This document shows positions 43,101 to 55,174 of a stretch of 64,000 bases of DNA, in pieces. The notes beneath the pieces were generated by a model. That model ran no database searches and was not told the DNA's origin. It saw only the letters and a list, made by a program, of their open reading frames with translations. Position 1 is the stretch's first letter; each line of letters opens with the position of its first letter. Both the position numbers and the translations under genes were made by a program. The stretch covers positions 70,696,584 to 70,760,583 of the forward strand of contig CM042150.1 of assembly GCA_023376005.1 (NCBI GenBank). Direction: 5' to 3'. The DNA comes from Doryteuthis pealeii (lineage: Eukaryota; Mollusca; Cephalopoda; Myopsida; Loliginidae).

Positions 43101-45495
43101 TATTTTTATAAGTGGTCTGAGTTCACCAAGCTTTGTTTATTTTTTTGTCTGAGTTTAGCTTCTTTTTTTTTAAACTTGATTTTGCATATTGGTGTTTTTA
43201 TGATGGGGGTGGAGGGTTTCTTTTCATAACTAGAAAATGATCTTGCCATTTTCTAATATTTACTGCAAAGAAAAATTGTTTCAAGGTATTTCTTAGCAGT
43301 AATTATCTGTAATTATATGATTTTTTATGATTCAAAAAATAAATCTACTTATATAATCATTCTCTCTATTCATCAATAATTCTATCTGTATATTTAGTGA
43401 TATAACTTGTTTTTTTAACTACGGTAATTAAAATAAGTTCTTTTAAAGCATTATTTTGTTTGTCTTCATCTTACTCTCCTTATTCTTATATGAAAATGCC
43501 TTCTGTGCATTTTTTTTTTCTTAGTATATAAATTGTAATAAATCTTGAGGTTTGTATAGGTTTCAGGTTAATCTCAGGTAACTGAATACTCTTTTCTTTT
43601 TAAAATTCAAAATCTTTCAGATATAAATCTATCATTTAAAAATGTTGTTTAATACTACAAATATAATCAATATGCCATATAAAACTACACTCTTCAACAC
43701 ATTCATTTATAGTTTAGCTTCCTTTTGAGTTGGTCAAGTTCTTTATTCAATCTTTGTGATTTGTTTTGTAACTAATAAAATGAAGTTGTGATATAAAATG
43801 TAAATGAAATGGATGCATATTTAGCATATCTGTATGCTATTGTAATATATAAATGATATACCCCCACCAATAAAATATTTTCTATTTCTATACTGATTAT
43901 CTATTAGACAACAAAAAGAAAACAAGCAAATCACTTACATTTATATTTTTGATTCTTTCCTGTTGATTCAGATCAAAACTTTGCAATGGGTAACACTTCT
44001 ATTAAAATCCTAGGTACCATGATTTTTTAGTTTATTACAAACCCATAAACACAGTTAAGTATATAGATAATAATATTGGAATCAATAATCTTTATCTCTA
44101 CTATAGAATTTATGAGTAAATAAACATTAAACTTGTGAGAAATAGTACTTACTATTATTTAGAGTCCTTTATGTTTTAGTTGACTAAGCAGATTGGCTAC
44201 TAAAGTCTGCATAATGTAATCCTAGTTGGATATTTGGGATAAGGTCATAAAAAATTACATCATTGGTCAATATGAATAGACTTTTTTAAATCTGATATAG
44301 ACTGTCAAATGTTAGCTTTGAGGTTTTTAACTATTCTACTGCCTAGGATCAGAGTATAGTATCTATAATTGGAAATGCCATGGTTATTTTAAAAACTATA
44401 ACATATAAACTATGTATATGAAAACATTTATTATTCTGAACAGTATAAAATCTAATACTTCTTTAAAAATAAATGAATAAAAAGGAGTACAGTTATATAG
44501 ATGATTATTTTAATGATATTATTGTAATTTTAATCTTTTTTGCTATGTATTATTGTTTCATTGGTACATATACTACAATCTAATTCTATATAAAAGTACC
44601 AGGATGCAACACTTTGATCTTAGGCAGGATACACTCATACTATCTTCCTCAAAAAGTTACAGATAATCAAAAGCAGAAATAAATAGGAAATGTCACACTA
44701 TTTATTATATATTTTAATAAATCAATGTACATGCATGTAATTTCTGGATTGCTGTTCATTTTCTAAAGCATGATCATCCTTTGTTTTGTTTGTTAGATTT
44801 TATTTATTTATTTTTCAAGCTCTGATTAGTAGTTCAGAAATGCAAGTTGATATTGCTTCATAATTGCCGAAGGGAATCTGGCATCACCATCGACCCACAC
44901 AGATGTTGCCCTTATCAAAATTACTGTTCATTATACCAGCGCTACTTTAACATAGCAGGCTAGTAATGTGGCTTCTTTCAAGCAACCAATACTTGAAAAG
45001 GTTGTATCATAATTTGCTTCTCTTTGGTCAATTAGTCCACACTGACATTTATAAAAGAGAACTTACAACAAAGTCTTAGACAAAGCCATGATAAGTGACA
45101 TTCTTCATTCACACTATTTTGTAAGAACTCATTAATTCTAAAATCAGACTGACATCATCTTTCAATTGTTTTTAATTACAGGAGACATCAAATACAAGTG
45201 TCAGCAAGATGACACACATTCTAGGATCAAAACTTTAAAAAAGTAAAAAGAATGATCAAATAAAGATTATTTCATTCAGATTTAAAGTTTAAGAAATGAT
45301 TAATTTAATTTGCTTATTAAATATAGAAATTAATGATTAAATGTTATGCTTCTTATGTCTCGGGCATTGTTTGATATTTATAAGTTAAGACATTTATAAT
45401 TTCATTAAAAGTAATATCCTCCCTTTTTTTATCAAAACATATTTCTTATAGCTTGCTTTAATGTACCTCTGTCATTGTGCCCTTATATTAGATTT
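40177..45495. other. Long AT-rich stretch without recognised features
   Basis: No coding signature is visible. Near 41126-41165 there is a weak echo of the hammerhead-like motif at 12333. The stretch 44860-45010 is slightly richer in GC, but I cannot classify it. Confidence 0.55.
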
Positions 45496-45499
45496 GTAG

Positions 45500-45765
45500 G
45501 TGTGTGGTGTATTGGTTAGTCATAGGAAATGGACTTGTCAACCTGAGTTCAAATCCTGGACTGGGCTGTTTGCATTTCACCCTTGGGGAAGGTATGCATC
45601 CAACTTCTCTCCCTCCAGCTATGAGTAAATAGTAGGGCAGATTGGGTCCTTTTACCTTGGCTAGGTAACCAGTCTAGGAGAAGGAAAACTTTGAATTCAT
45701 ACTTGTTAAACTCTGCTTAAGAATTTGACATTGTGTCACATCCTGCTCATGTAGAGGGATTGGTA
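45500..45765 (+). repeat. tRNA-derived SINE, second family
   Basis: GTGTGGTGTATTGGTTAGTC (A box) and CCTGAGTTCAAATCCTGG (B box) are about 35 bases apart, a tRNA-like head. The body (CTATGAGTAAATAGTAGGGC, CTTTTACCTTGG) differs from the other SINEs in this window. Edges are approximate and I could not identify duplications. Confidence 0.65.
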
Positions 45766-45769
45766 AATA

Positions 45770-48700
45770 TATTTATTAAATTTGTAAACATATACCAATT
45801 ATGTTACATCAAATTTATGAGCAGTTGCTTATGTATTTAATTTATTTCTACATTTATATTCTGTTTCACCATTAATATTTATCTATTTAGGATTTGTCAG
45901 CATGAATTTTTATCTATATTATAATAAATCTGATTTTTATGTTATATGTTACCATAATACAGCAAAAATAGCATTTTATAGCAAGATTTTATTTCTAGCA
46001 CAATATAGTTATAATGCCCTAACTTGGAGAATAAAGTAATTTACAATCCAACTTGCAACTTAATAATAGTGTGGGTCATGCTCATTCTGATCATTATAAT
46101 TTCTCAAAGGAAATAACTATCAAATACTAATTATAGAGTATTTTCCCATATTTATATACTCATTTGATGCAAAATATGAAAATACAAGGTTACTTACTCA
46201 TATTCAATTAAATCCTTTAGTCCTCATTATTAAAAAGATATAAAGTGGAATCACTTTTGACTTTTTAAAAAAAAGTTATATTTCTTTGTTTTTTTTTAAA
46301 TAACTTAAACTAGCAATTTTTTTTTTAATAAAAAGAATCATAAGTAGTTAGTTATTTGTGACCACTACTAATGATTATAAGAACATTTCTTACAAAATAA
46401 TTTCACAATAACCGCTGATAAATAAATATTCTCTAGAGAATAATCCTGAAGGTTATTTCATGCTCTATTTAAAAACAAAATATAACTTAGGAATATCAAG
46501 AAATGTTATCATTGACAATTCTTTCTCTTTTTATTTAGTTCTTTTGTAACTATGGAAGCTGTTTTACATGTCAATGATATCTCTAAATTATTCATTATCA
46601 ATTACAAGGCATCTGCAATCCTTCTTATTTTCAAAGCTTTTGTCTTTATTCCCAATTTTTTCAAATGTCTTACTTTACATTTGTTGACAATCCACTGGTT
46701 AAAGGTTGATATTGTGAGAAGTTTCCTCTGCTTTAGTAACATTTTAACTCATGCAATAAAATCACTTAAATTAGTTTACTGATCAACTGGTTCAAAAGTT
46801 ATGAGAATTTAAAGCCCCGAAATTGAGGGTACAAAAGTGGACATGATTTTGCTTAAGACATATGTCAAATGATGGACTAATTCAAAACAAGAAATTCAAT
46901 AATTTCTTCACCATTTCTTTATTTTTGGAGCAATTTTGATAAAACTTGGCATTCTTATGTAAAATCATATCTTCTTTCTAATTCTGAACTCATATTGTAT
47001 GTATCTCTATGCTGTAACCAATTATTTAGAGAATAAGGGGTACAGATATTGGCATATTTTTAAAAAAAGTTTACTACAAGATTATTCAACATTTTCATTT
47101 TAATATTGTGTGTATATACATTTAAATAAATAACATCACGTTGAACTTAAAATACCTTTTTAAATACCTGCTCTGTTATATTACATACAAGAAATAGAAT
47201 ACCTATTTACATTTTTTTTTAACAAAGCCAGTCCAATGTATGCTGAAAGTTTTGTTTACATAAGTTCATTTTTCCAAAATTGAAAATTTCACAAAATAAT
47301 TCTGAGACTATTCTGAGAATAAGTCTATTAATGATATTGTGCTCTTTCTTTTTTTCTCTCTTTTTTTCTCTGTTTTTTTTTTTTTTTTGCTTATCTTATA
47401 ATTTTTAAAGAAACCTGCATCAACTTTGGTTAGTTGTGGTTTCGCTTCCAAAGGTCGGAGAAGAAAAGAACAACTTTCTGGTTGTAGTTTAATGTGTCTT
47501 CAAATTGAGTGTACAATTTTAGGAATATTGATAAAGTTTGGCAACTTTGATTTTTAAAAAACAAAGTCACGTGTAAATTTAGTTGGCTGTTAGAAACAAA
47601 ATACCGGTTTAACTTGCTGTAAAAATTAATTCAATGGACCAGAAATACGCAAGAAAATGCGCATTGAACAGATTAAAGTGCAAATTTGTCAATATCCCCT
47701 ATAATCAGCTAAACAACTGGGAATGCTACTGTCCATGCCTTGTTGCTTTGAAATTCATGTTTCTTTCAATAGAGCCAGACATAGAATGACAGATAATAAT
47801 CCTTGAAGGAGTCTCCTTCTGACAGCAGATGGAAATCTTTGTTAGCTGAAGAAAGAAAAAAAAAGTTCCCTATTTGGTATCATATAAAAATAATTCTTAT
47901 TCTCCCTCTAACTTTCCAGTCTGCTGTTTTGGTATAAATTTGCACAAATCAGCCACTTTGTTTAAAGCCTGGGTTAATTCCAAGGATTCTTTATTGACAA
48001 ATAAAATAGTAGTGAATAGAAAAAAATTAAATAAAGAAAAAGAAAAGTCACTGCATGTGAGATTTTAAATGTATTAATACACAGTCCCAAAGTTGTCATT
48101 CCAAATATGAATTAAAAAACAAGGAGTGTATTATTCAAAGTGGCCATAATTTCCTTTGTTTTCAATTATTATTATTATTTTTTAAAACTATTTTTTAGTT
48201 ATAATTTCAGACAGTAAATCTCTCACATTTTTTTTTTAAAAGAAAAGCAACTTAATAATATCAAAAGAAAGATTTTATTTTAAAAGATTACTTTTATGAT
48301 TATTAAACCATTATAACAAAATATTTGAATATCTGATCCAAACAATTTCATCAGAATTCCCTGTTGATCTTTTTAATTCTAATAATTTTCATTTTGTTAT
48401 AATCTGATTTCATTTGATACTAGTGTAACTGGGCAGTCAAAAATTATAGCATGTATGAAATTGAAATTTTCTAAAGTTCTTATAAAGCTTTAATGTTCAA
48501 TTCTTTAAATATTTTTCCCCAATTATACTAAAATTTTGTTGCATAGATCACTACCTTTTTATTCTTTAATAATGTTAATGTCTTGAATTACTTTTTTAAA
48601 TTTTTTTTATTACAGACACAAAATATGTGACATTTTGTTATAAATTTTCATATTTCAATAGATTTTCTTCTTTTCAATGAATAAAAATGTGTAAGGGCTT

Positions 48701-49130
48701 CAAATTTCAAATTGACAGGATATGATTTGTACTAATGAAAAGGTTTTGTATACCCACATTTGATTGGGCATTCAAAGAATTATATCACATTAAATCACTT
48801 AGACATTTCCATTTTTACTTGATTAATATATTTATATATTTCAATAATGCTGCTTGATAAAAGAAAGAAATTAGAGCTAGATAGTTCAATTATAACATAA
48901 TTTAATGTTTTAATTTGATTTTAAAATCTTTCAATGTTAAAAGAATTATACAAAATAAATATATATCTAATTTAAGAAAGGTTTTACATTATATTCATCT
49001 CTATATATAATGGAGATATTGTATCTGTCTGTAACTAAAACTATGTCACTTCTTACATCACAGTAATTTCAGGAATTAAGTATGTTTATCAATGAGTATT
49101 TAATTTACAACCAAGATCATTTATACATAG
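45770..49130. other. AT-rich DNA without recognised features
   Basis: Poly-T tracts are common (for example 47340-47390). I see no coding, SINE or transposon signature. Confidence 0.55.
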
Positions 49131-49476
49131 AATATAAAACAGCACTATTAAATATATACTCATAAACTAAGTACGCAACATTTGATGGTCTACCATGTTT
49201 TTTAAAACAAGTTTTAATAAATACATGCCCAGTATTATTGATTTATATATAGTTTGTTTTATTTTAATGTATGTTTAAAGTTATCTAATGTATACATTTT
49301 AAAAATATAAAACAACGCTATTAAATATATACTTATAAACTACGTACATTACATATGACATTCTACCATGTTTTTTAAAACAAGTTTTAATAAATGCATG
49401 CCAAGTATTATTGATTTCTATATAGTTCATTTTATTTTTATATATATTTAAAGTTATCTCACATATAAATTTTTTA
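49131..49476 (+). repeat. Two-copy tandem duplication, period 173 bp
   Basis: The unit starting AATATAAAAC at 49131 recurs at 49304. Long stretches are identical, including CTACCATGTTTTTTAAAACA, with scattered substitutions. It is too diverged to be very recent. Confidence 0.85.
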
Positions 49477-49633
49477 TGAGAAAATTATTTACAAACAAGA
49501 AATCGTTATATAAACTTGTCTTAAAATTTAAAAACTGTAAATAAACCGGAAGTAGTTTTGTTTACATTTATTTTTAATGCAAAAACTGTTTACAGTTGTT
49601 ATTTTTTTATGTAAAAAATAAAAAAAAGTAAAG

Positions 49634-49846
49634 TCAATGGGGTAGCCTAATGTTGGTATCAGCCAGACAGTCTATCTCCTTTTCACTAGTGCTAGACCAA
49701 GGAGATTATTTTTGCATCCGAGGTGGAGTGCCACACCTACCATCAGCTCCTCACTTTACCGCACAGATCCCTGTGCTACTCATATGCTGAGTTGGCGAGG
49801 GCCAGTATCGAACTAGGAACCTTGCAATTTCCTAGGCAAGTGCTTT
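49634..49846 (-). repeat. tRNA-SINE, head truncated
   Basis: It matches the SINE at 27224-27473 in reverse orientation, from its tail (TTGGTATCAGCCAGACAG) to the B-box region (AGTATCGAACTAGGAACC). The A-box end is missing beyond 49846. Confidence 0.8.
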
Positions 49847-49975
49847 TTTATGTACAAACATTTAAAAAAAATGTTTACATTTATTTTTGATGCAAAAACT
49901 GTATACAATTGTTATTTTTTTATTACTGATGTTATTTTTCCTCTGCAATATATTTATTCAAATTAATTGTAGCAA

Positions 49976-49993
49976 AGTAATTAATAGTTAGTA
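49976..49993. repeat. Target duplication, left of PLE1
   Basis: AGTAATTAATAGTTAGTA, identical at 51328-51345. The last few bases may belong to the element end, so the true duplication is 13-18 bp. Confidence 0.8.
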
Positions 49994-50049
49994 TTATCTG
50001 CGTTATTCGGACTATTGTCCATATCTTCATTGTTACTTATACAACGTTT

Positions 50050-50078
50050 CGGCCGATATGCCCTCCGGCCTTCTTCAG
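50050..50078 (-). ncRNA. Hammerhead-like motif, PLE1 left end
   Basis: On the minus strand: CTGAAGA (50072-50078), stem II GGCCG/CGGCC perfect, and GAAA at 50047-50050, followed by CGTTG. All consensus core bases are present. Confidence 0.65.
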
Positions 50079-50100
50079 GTATTTCTTGTCGGTGTTGGCG

Positions 50101-50287
50101 AATATGTACATGGAATAATTTGAAGAGATGGCCTTAGGATCTACACCACTAAAGCCATCAATGTGGCTTAGATACGTAGATGACACATTCATTCTATGGC
50201 CCCATCAGGAAGATGTTCAAATACTACTGGATCATGTGAACTCAATCCATCGATCTATACAGTTCACTATGAACTCCGTCGTAACAA
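50101..50287 (+). pseudogene. PLE1 reverse transcriptase fragment
   Basis: It reads MYME, a stop, FEEMALGS, then KPSMWLRYVDDTFILWPH, with the catalytic YVDD at 50173-50184, and IHRSIQFTMN, the signature region of Penelope RT. The N-terminal RT is missing, and just after FTMN a deletion near 50275 joins it out of frame to the endonuclease linker. Confidence 0.85.
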
Positions 50288-50840
50288 TTATCCTGAGAGC
50301 ATAACATCGGCTATGAGAAATCTGGATCGCAGGACAGAAGATGATACCCGAAAACTCACCACAGTCTGTCTGCCCTATGTGAAAGGCTTGGCTGAAAAGA
50401 TTCAAAAGATATGTAATCCCTATTACATCAGGACAACATTCAGGAGTGACTCAACTCTTCGTAAACATCTCGTCCGAGTCAAGCCCCCAACAGAATACAA
50501 CATGACCAAAAATTGTGTGTATTTCATCCCATGCAGCTGTGGCAAAGAATACAAAGGTGAAACATGCCGCCCACTGAAAGTAAGACTAGAAGAACATCGT
50601 AAAGCAGTGGTCCGAGGAGAAATAGAAAAGTCGGGTATGGCTGACCATATATGGAATGAAAAGGGAAACCATCTGCCCTTATGGGATGAAGTTAGAATAA
50701 TAGATAGAGAAGAACATTGGAAAAGAAGAAGCCTCAAAGAATCAGCACATATGATAGGCTGTACTGGGCTGTTAAGTAGACCTAGCATAGAAATGAATAC
50801 AATATGGGAACCCATAATTGAGAAGGCCAGATCAGATTGA
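50275..50840 (+). pseudogene. PLE1 linker and GIY-YIG endonuclease
   Basis: The frame (open from 50196, meaningful from about RRNNYPESI) contains the linker and TTVCLPYVKGLAEKIQKIC, then the GIY-YIG nuclease. Numbering codons from 50196, VYF at 108-110 stands for GIY, CSCGKEYKG gives YKG at 119-121, the catalytic Arg lies in RPLKVRLEEH (125-134), and the Glu in RSLKESAHMI near residue 180. It ends at TGA (50838-50840). The endonuclease itself has no stops and may be intact, although the RT is lost. A poly-A run of 18 follows at 50843. Confidence 0.85.
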
Positions 50841-50969
50841 AGAAAAAAAAAAAAAAAAAACACAATATGAGTCTAGGTAAAAAATCATACATAAGTAAAA
50901 TAGGTAGATATTCTAGCCAAATCAAGACATTAGGTTTATAAGTTCCCAAAATTCACACTCAATTGTCCA

Positions 50970-51045
50970 ATTGGACACATGGCCGAGTGGATAAGGTAGT
51001 TCTAAGTGACAGTTATCTCTGGAACCCGAGTTCAATCTTGAGTGA
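50970..51045 (+). repeat. tRNA-like segment in the PLE1 3' region
   Basis: ACACATGGCCGAGTGGATAA has an A box (TGGCCGAGTGG) and GAACCCGAGTTCAATCTTG a B box at tRNA spacing, so it resembles the head of a Ser/Leu-like tRNA SINE. It has no good acceptor stem, so it is not a tRNA gene. Confidence 0.55.
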
Positions 51046-51209
51046 AAGCAGTTAGAAAAATAATTAATTAACATAACTCCTACCCCAGCTATGGTTAGCG
51101 GAATGAGAACAGGATACCAGTATCCCCCGTGGACTAAATAAAGGGTTAGGTTCAAAGTTCCATGATGGCTCCCGAATACGACAAGGTTCGCGAGTCCGAC
51201 AAGAAATAT

Positions 51210-51241
51210 CTGAAGAAGGCCAGAGAGCATATCGGCCGAAA
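51210..51241 (+). ncRNA. Hammerhead-like motif, PLE1 right end
   Basis: CTGAAGA at 51210-51216, stem II GGCCA/CGGCC with one mismatch, and GAAA at 51238-51241 followed by CGTTG. It is the plus-strand partner of the motif at 50050-50078. Confidence 0.6.
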
Positions 51242-51327
51242 CGTTGTACAAGTAACAATGAAGATTGGGACAATAGTCCAAATAACGCAGATAATACTAA
51301 TCTTCAAGCCTCATCTCAAACATTCAG

Positions 51328-51345
51328 AGTAATTAATAGTTAGTA
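51328..51345. repeat. Target duplication, right of PLE1
   Basis: Identical to 49976-49993. Confidence 0.8.
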
Positions 51346-54300
51346 GTAGTATTTTGTTCATTGTTTAAACAATACACATTCATCAATAAGTTTAATTTTA
51401 TTTGGTCATAGATTATTGAAATAGCTTTTTAATTTTGATTTATATAGATTTTATTTTGTTCTTTAAAAATTAACTAAATTTATTCAATTAATTTAATGCT
51501 TACTTTAATGAATATGAAATTTATTAAATTTCTAAGAAAATGAATTAAAAGCATAACAACATATATTGCATTCATTCATTCATTGGAAAAACACTTTTTA
51601 AATAAATTTTATTTATCGAAAATTATTTTTAGAGAATCTATTTTTCTACAGAATTGAACTGAATGAAATTTAGTTTATTGATATAAAATTTTTAACTCCC
51701 ACCTCAGGCAATATTTTTTCAAAATTTATTTTTCCATCACTTTGGAGGGCATATTTTATTTTGCTAGTAGTTTTAATCATTTTACAAATTGAGAGTTGAA
51801 TTAAAATCTCTTGAAAGCTACCAAAAATTATGAAAATTCCATCTGAACTAATTTATTTTTGTTTACTTAAGAATAATGTTCATATGAAAAGGATTTAATA
51901 ATTTTCAGAGTTAGTTTTGGCTGGTATTACATAAAAAAGATGAATGAAATATTGAGTTTAGCTTATCTCATATTTGTTTCTGTGCAAAAATATTTTCTTT
52001 ATTGAAATAAAGTTACATACTCTTTTCAGCATCTGATATTATATATGAATAGCTGTAGATTTATAATCGTATTCAATCAGTTCATTATTGTAACCAGGGA
52101 TGAGATGGTTATTTTCAGAATAAGAATATACAACCAAATGAGGAACAAAATTCATTGTTAGTAACTATTTACTAAGTTTTGCTTAATTTTTCACAAGGCT
52201 AGAAGTATGGGATACCTAGTGAAAATCAAAATCACTAGCAATGGTCTTCTCAATTAGCTTGCTAACCATTACAACATGCAAGATACCCAAATTTATTATT
52301 AGTAGTGTTTTAGTAACACATTAACCTCTGGACTAGAATAAGTGCTTAAGGACTAGAAATCTTAATTTATCTCCATTTTCTCAGATCGGTCCTGTATCAA
52401 ATATGAAGATTTAAATTATGTTAATGTTACTTTTTTTCCTTTTTTTTTTACAAAGAATTTTCAAGAATTTAATTTTTGTTCATCTCTTTGTACAACGTTT
52501 TTGTTCTCAATCTTTCTAATTTAGAAAAACAAAAGAAGATTGAAATATACTTGATATGTCTTTAATGAGTTTGTTTATGTCCATGTCAGAAGTAAATTCT
52601 AAAAATTGCACAGAAAACTATAGAAAACTATATTGTTGGAAGTGAGTTTAGATTTTTTTAAACATTTTTATATATCTATTCTAATCTTTGATTTTGTCCC
52701 CCTGAGAATGTACTAATTCAGAAATTGCAAAAAATCACTCAACTGCAAGTGTCCTGATTTCTATGTGCAACAATTTCAAAGACTTTTAAACTAATTTTCA
52801 TTAAAATGTTGATGTGTTAACTTTACAATAACATTTGTGTCATTGGCAAACAGGCCCTTGTATTTCGAGAACAGCTTTCTCAATTCAAAAATTATTCATA
52901 GTTTTCTATTGTTTTAATGTTTCTGTGATGAGTTATTAAGATTTACAAATCAAACAATATTCAATATTTTCCAGATTTTTGATTTTTTTGCATTTTTCAA
53001 GTACCCTATTTAGGATGAAAGACACTTCTGATCAAATTTGTTTTGGATGTTTGGTTGACTACTCCAAACCTATTAGAGTGGAGTAGATAGAATGCTTTAA
53101 ATTTAGGATTTTACAGCAAGAGCTACTTAAATTAAAATTGTCCCTCAGAGCATTACTGTTAATTTTTCAAAAGTATCTAAGTTAAAACAATTGGTTCTGA
53201 ATGATTTTAAAACACTTCAAGATGAAGGTAAGAAAAATAACCTTACTTGTAACAAATTCAATTTCAAAATGCAAATCTCTAAAATTAAGTAAAATTTAAG
53301 TGCAAATTTACGGAAATTCCTGAAAATTTTAAATGGTTATAGAATAAAAATGCAATTTTCAGAATGTTCTTATGTGGAAACAAACAACAGAGAAATTTGA
53401 AATTGGTTAGAATAACCCTATATGTTTTGATTAATAGATTCTCTTGCAATGAAAGCACAAAGAAGCCAATATAATAACCAATCTCTGGTGAATGATATGC
53501 TATCACCTTAAAACTTTAATAGCTGCAAAGTTCAGAATTCTTCAAGATATTCATAGTACTGCATATCAGATTTTACAACAGTTTGACTGATTAGTTGGGA
53601 ATATTCCAAGTTTAAAATTAACTTTAAGTGATCAAACATCAGAAATACAATTTCAAACCTCCTTACTCTAATCTTTGGCTTATACTTAAGTTTTATGTTT
53701 GATCATTTTTTATGAATCATTTACCATATTTAAATAGGTTCTTGCAAGAATACTAAGTACTTTTTTGTGATACTATTTTAATGTAAACAGAACTCTAAGG
53801 ACAAAGATCCCAAGTTTCTTTATAAATGAGCAATACATTTAGATTTACAAGCATAGCATCACATTAATTTATTCAAAGTCTAGCATGAAAAATAAGATTT
53901 GGAGATCACAGATCAATCAATTAATTAAATATACAATAAATGATCAGCTTTTTTTCTTTCTCCATTACATTGACCAGTCTGGCATCAATTATGTAGTTCA
54001 TATAACAACTTGTAGTGACCACTGATAAGAGTTTAATAACAGCATGAGAAAACAACTTTTTATTTAGTACCCTTAGTATATGAACAGACATGATTTATGA
54101 TAAGATTGTTATTATAATTATAATTACAGTAATAGTAATGATAATTATCATTATTATTGCATAAACTGCTTTTAAAACTCAAATAGAAACAGCCTTCATT
54201 TGAAAAAAAATGAAAATAGGATATTAGATATTAATTTTGTTTTTATGTTACAAATATTAAGAGATTAATCCTTTGATATAATCATTAATACCTATGATCA

Positions 54301-54560
54301 ACATTGATATTGGCCATAGATTTTTTTAATCAGATAAAAGTGTAGATGCTAAATCTTTACATTTATATAAAAGTTAGTCATCTTGAAAGAAAATTTAGAA
54401 TTTTTCCTTCTAGAATAATGTAAATTATATCCATCATTTATTCAAGTTTCAGATATCTGAAATTTAACTTTTGAAATTTAATAATTTGAATGTCTGCTGA
54501 GTCATTTCCTCAAATAAAATACTGAAAAGCTACAAAGTACATAAATAATAAAATATTTTA
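51346..54560. other. AT-rich DNA without recognised features
   Basis: I find no coding or mobile-element signature. Confidence 0.6.
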
Positions 54561-54564
54561 AAAC

Positions 54565-55170
54565 TCAATGTCTACAGGTAAGATTCCCCCAATGGGGCCA
54601 CCTGTTTGCCATGGGTGGCGACCCGTGATGCTTAAGGACAGAGTCTTGGTGGATGAGCAGTCCATGACATGCAACACTCCACTTGGAACCTTACTTAGGC
54701 TAGATGGGCGGTCGGAGAGGCCTCCTCCTATCAATCAGCTGGCCATGTCAAGCCCTAGCACCTATATGATTTTCCCAACCCTATTGCTCTTATGGCAAGC
54801 CCCAATCCCTTTTTATCATGGGTGCTAAAAGGTGGTGGCTGCATGTCTACATGTCCTGGGAATTACGTTAAACTCTATCTGATGGTGAGGTTCCAGTTCT
54901 GGAGGTTTGGGGAATGTGGAGTACCCCTTCATCACCATTGCTCCTTGGTCCACTCTGACCCGGAGTGGTAGTCCCTGTTAGGGTCCCATCTATGGGTTAA
55001 ATAGAAAACATGTGTTTATAAACAAAATTGTATTATCCATTAAAAATGAAATTATTTCAAAACTTTGTGGGCATTAAACATTTTTGAATACCAAATTACC
55101 AATAGAAGTATTCGGCATAAAATAACCCAAGGGGTTGACATGCCGTAAAACCCAACCAACCAACCATCCA
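54565..55170. repeat. Unclassified GC-richer dispersed repeat candidate
   Basis: The sequence switches to markedly higher GC from about 54580 to 55000, with CCATGGGTGGCGACCCGTG and GGTCGGAGAGGCCTCCTCC. A second block at 55125-55170 ends in ACCCAACCAACCAACCATCC, a simple tail like those of LINEs and SINEs. No protein motif is recognised; it may be a LINE untranslated region. Confidence 0.4.
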
Positions 55171-55174
55171 TACT

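Larger units (their letters stand above)
49994..51327 (+). mobile_element. Penelope-like element 1
   Basis: A 1.33-kb internally deleted PLE flanked by an 18-bp duplication. Its left edge (49994-50090) is an inverted copy of its own 3' end (51200-51290). Between lie a fragment of RT, the GIY-YIG endonuclease, a tRNA-like segment and the 3' end. Both ends carry hammerhead-like motifs on opposite strands. The common duplication shows that the inverted piece and the body arrived together. Confidence 0.85.

Noticed and set aside
46552..46782. Small hydrophobic protein of 76 residues
   Set aside because: AT-rich, no domain or neighbouring signal; open frames of this length are expected by chance here.
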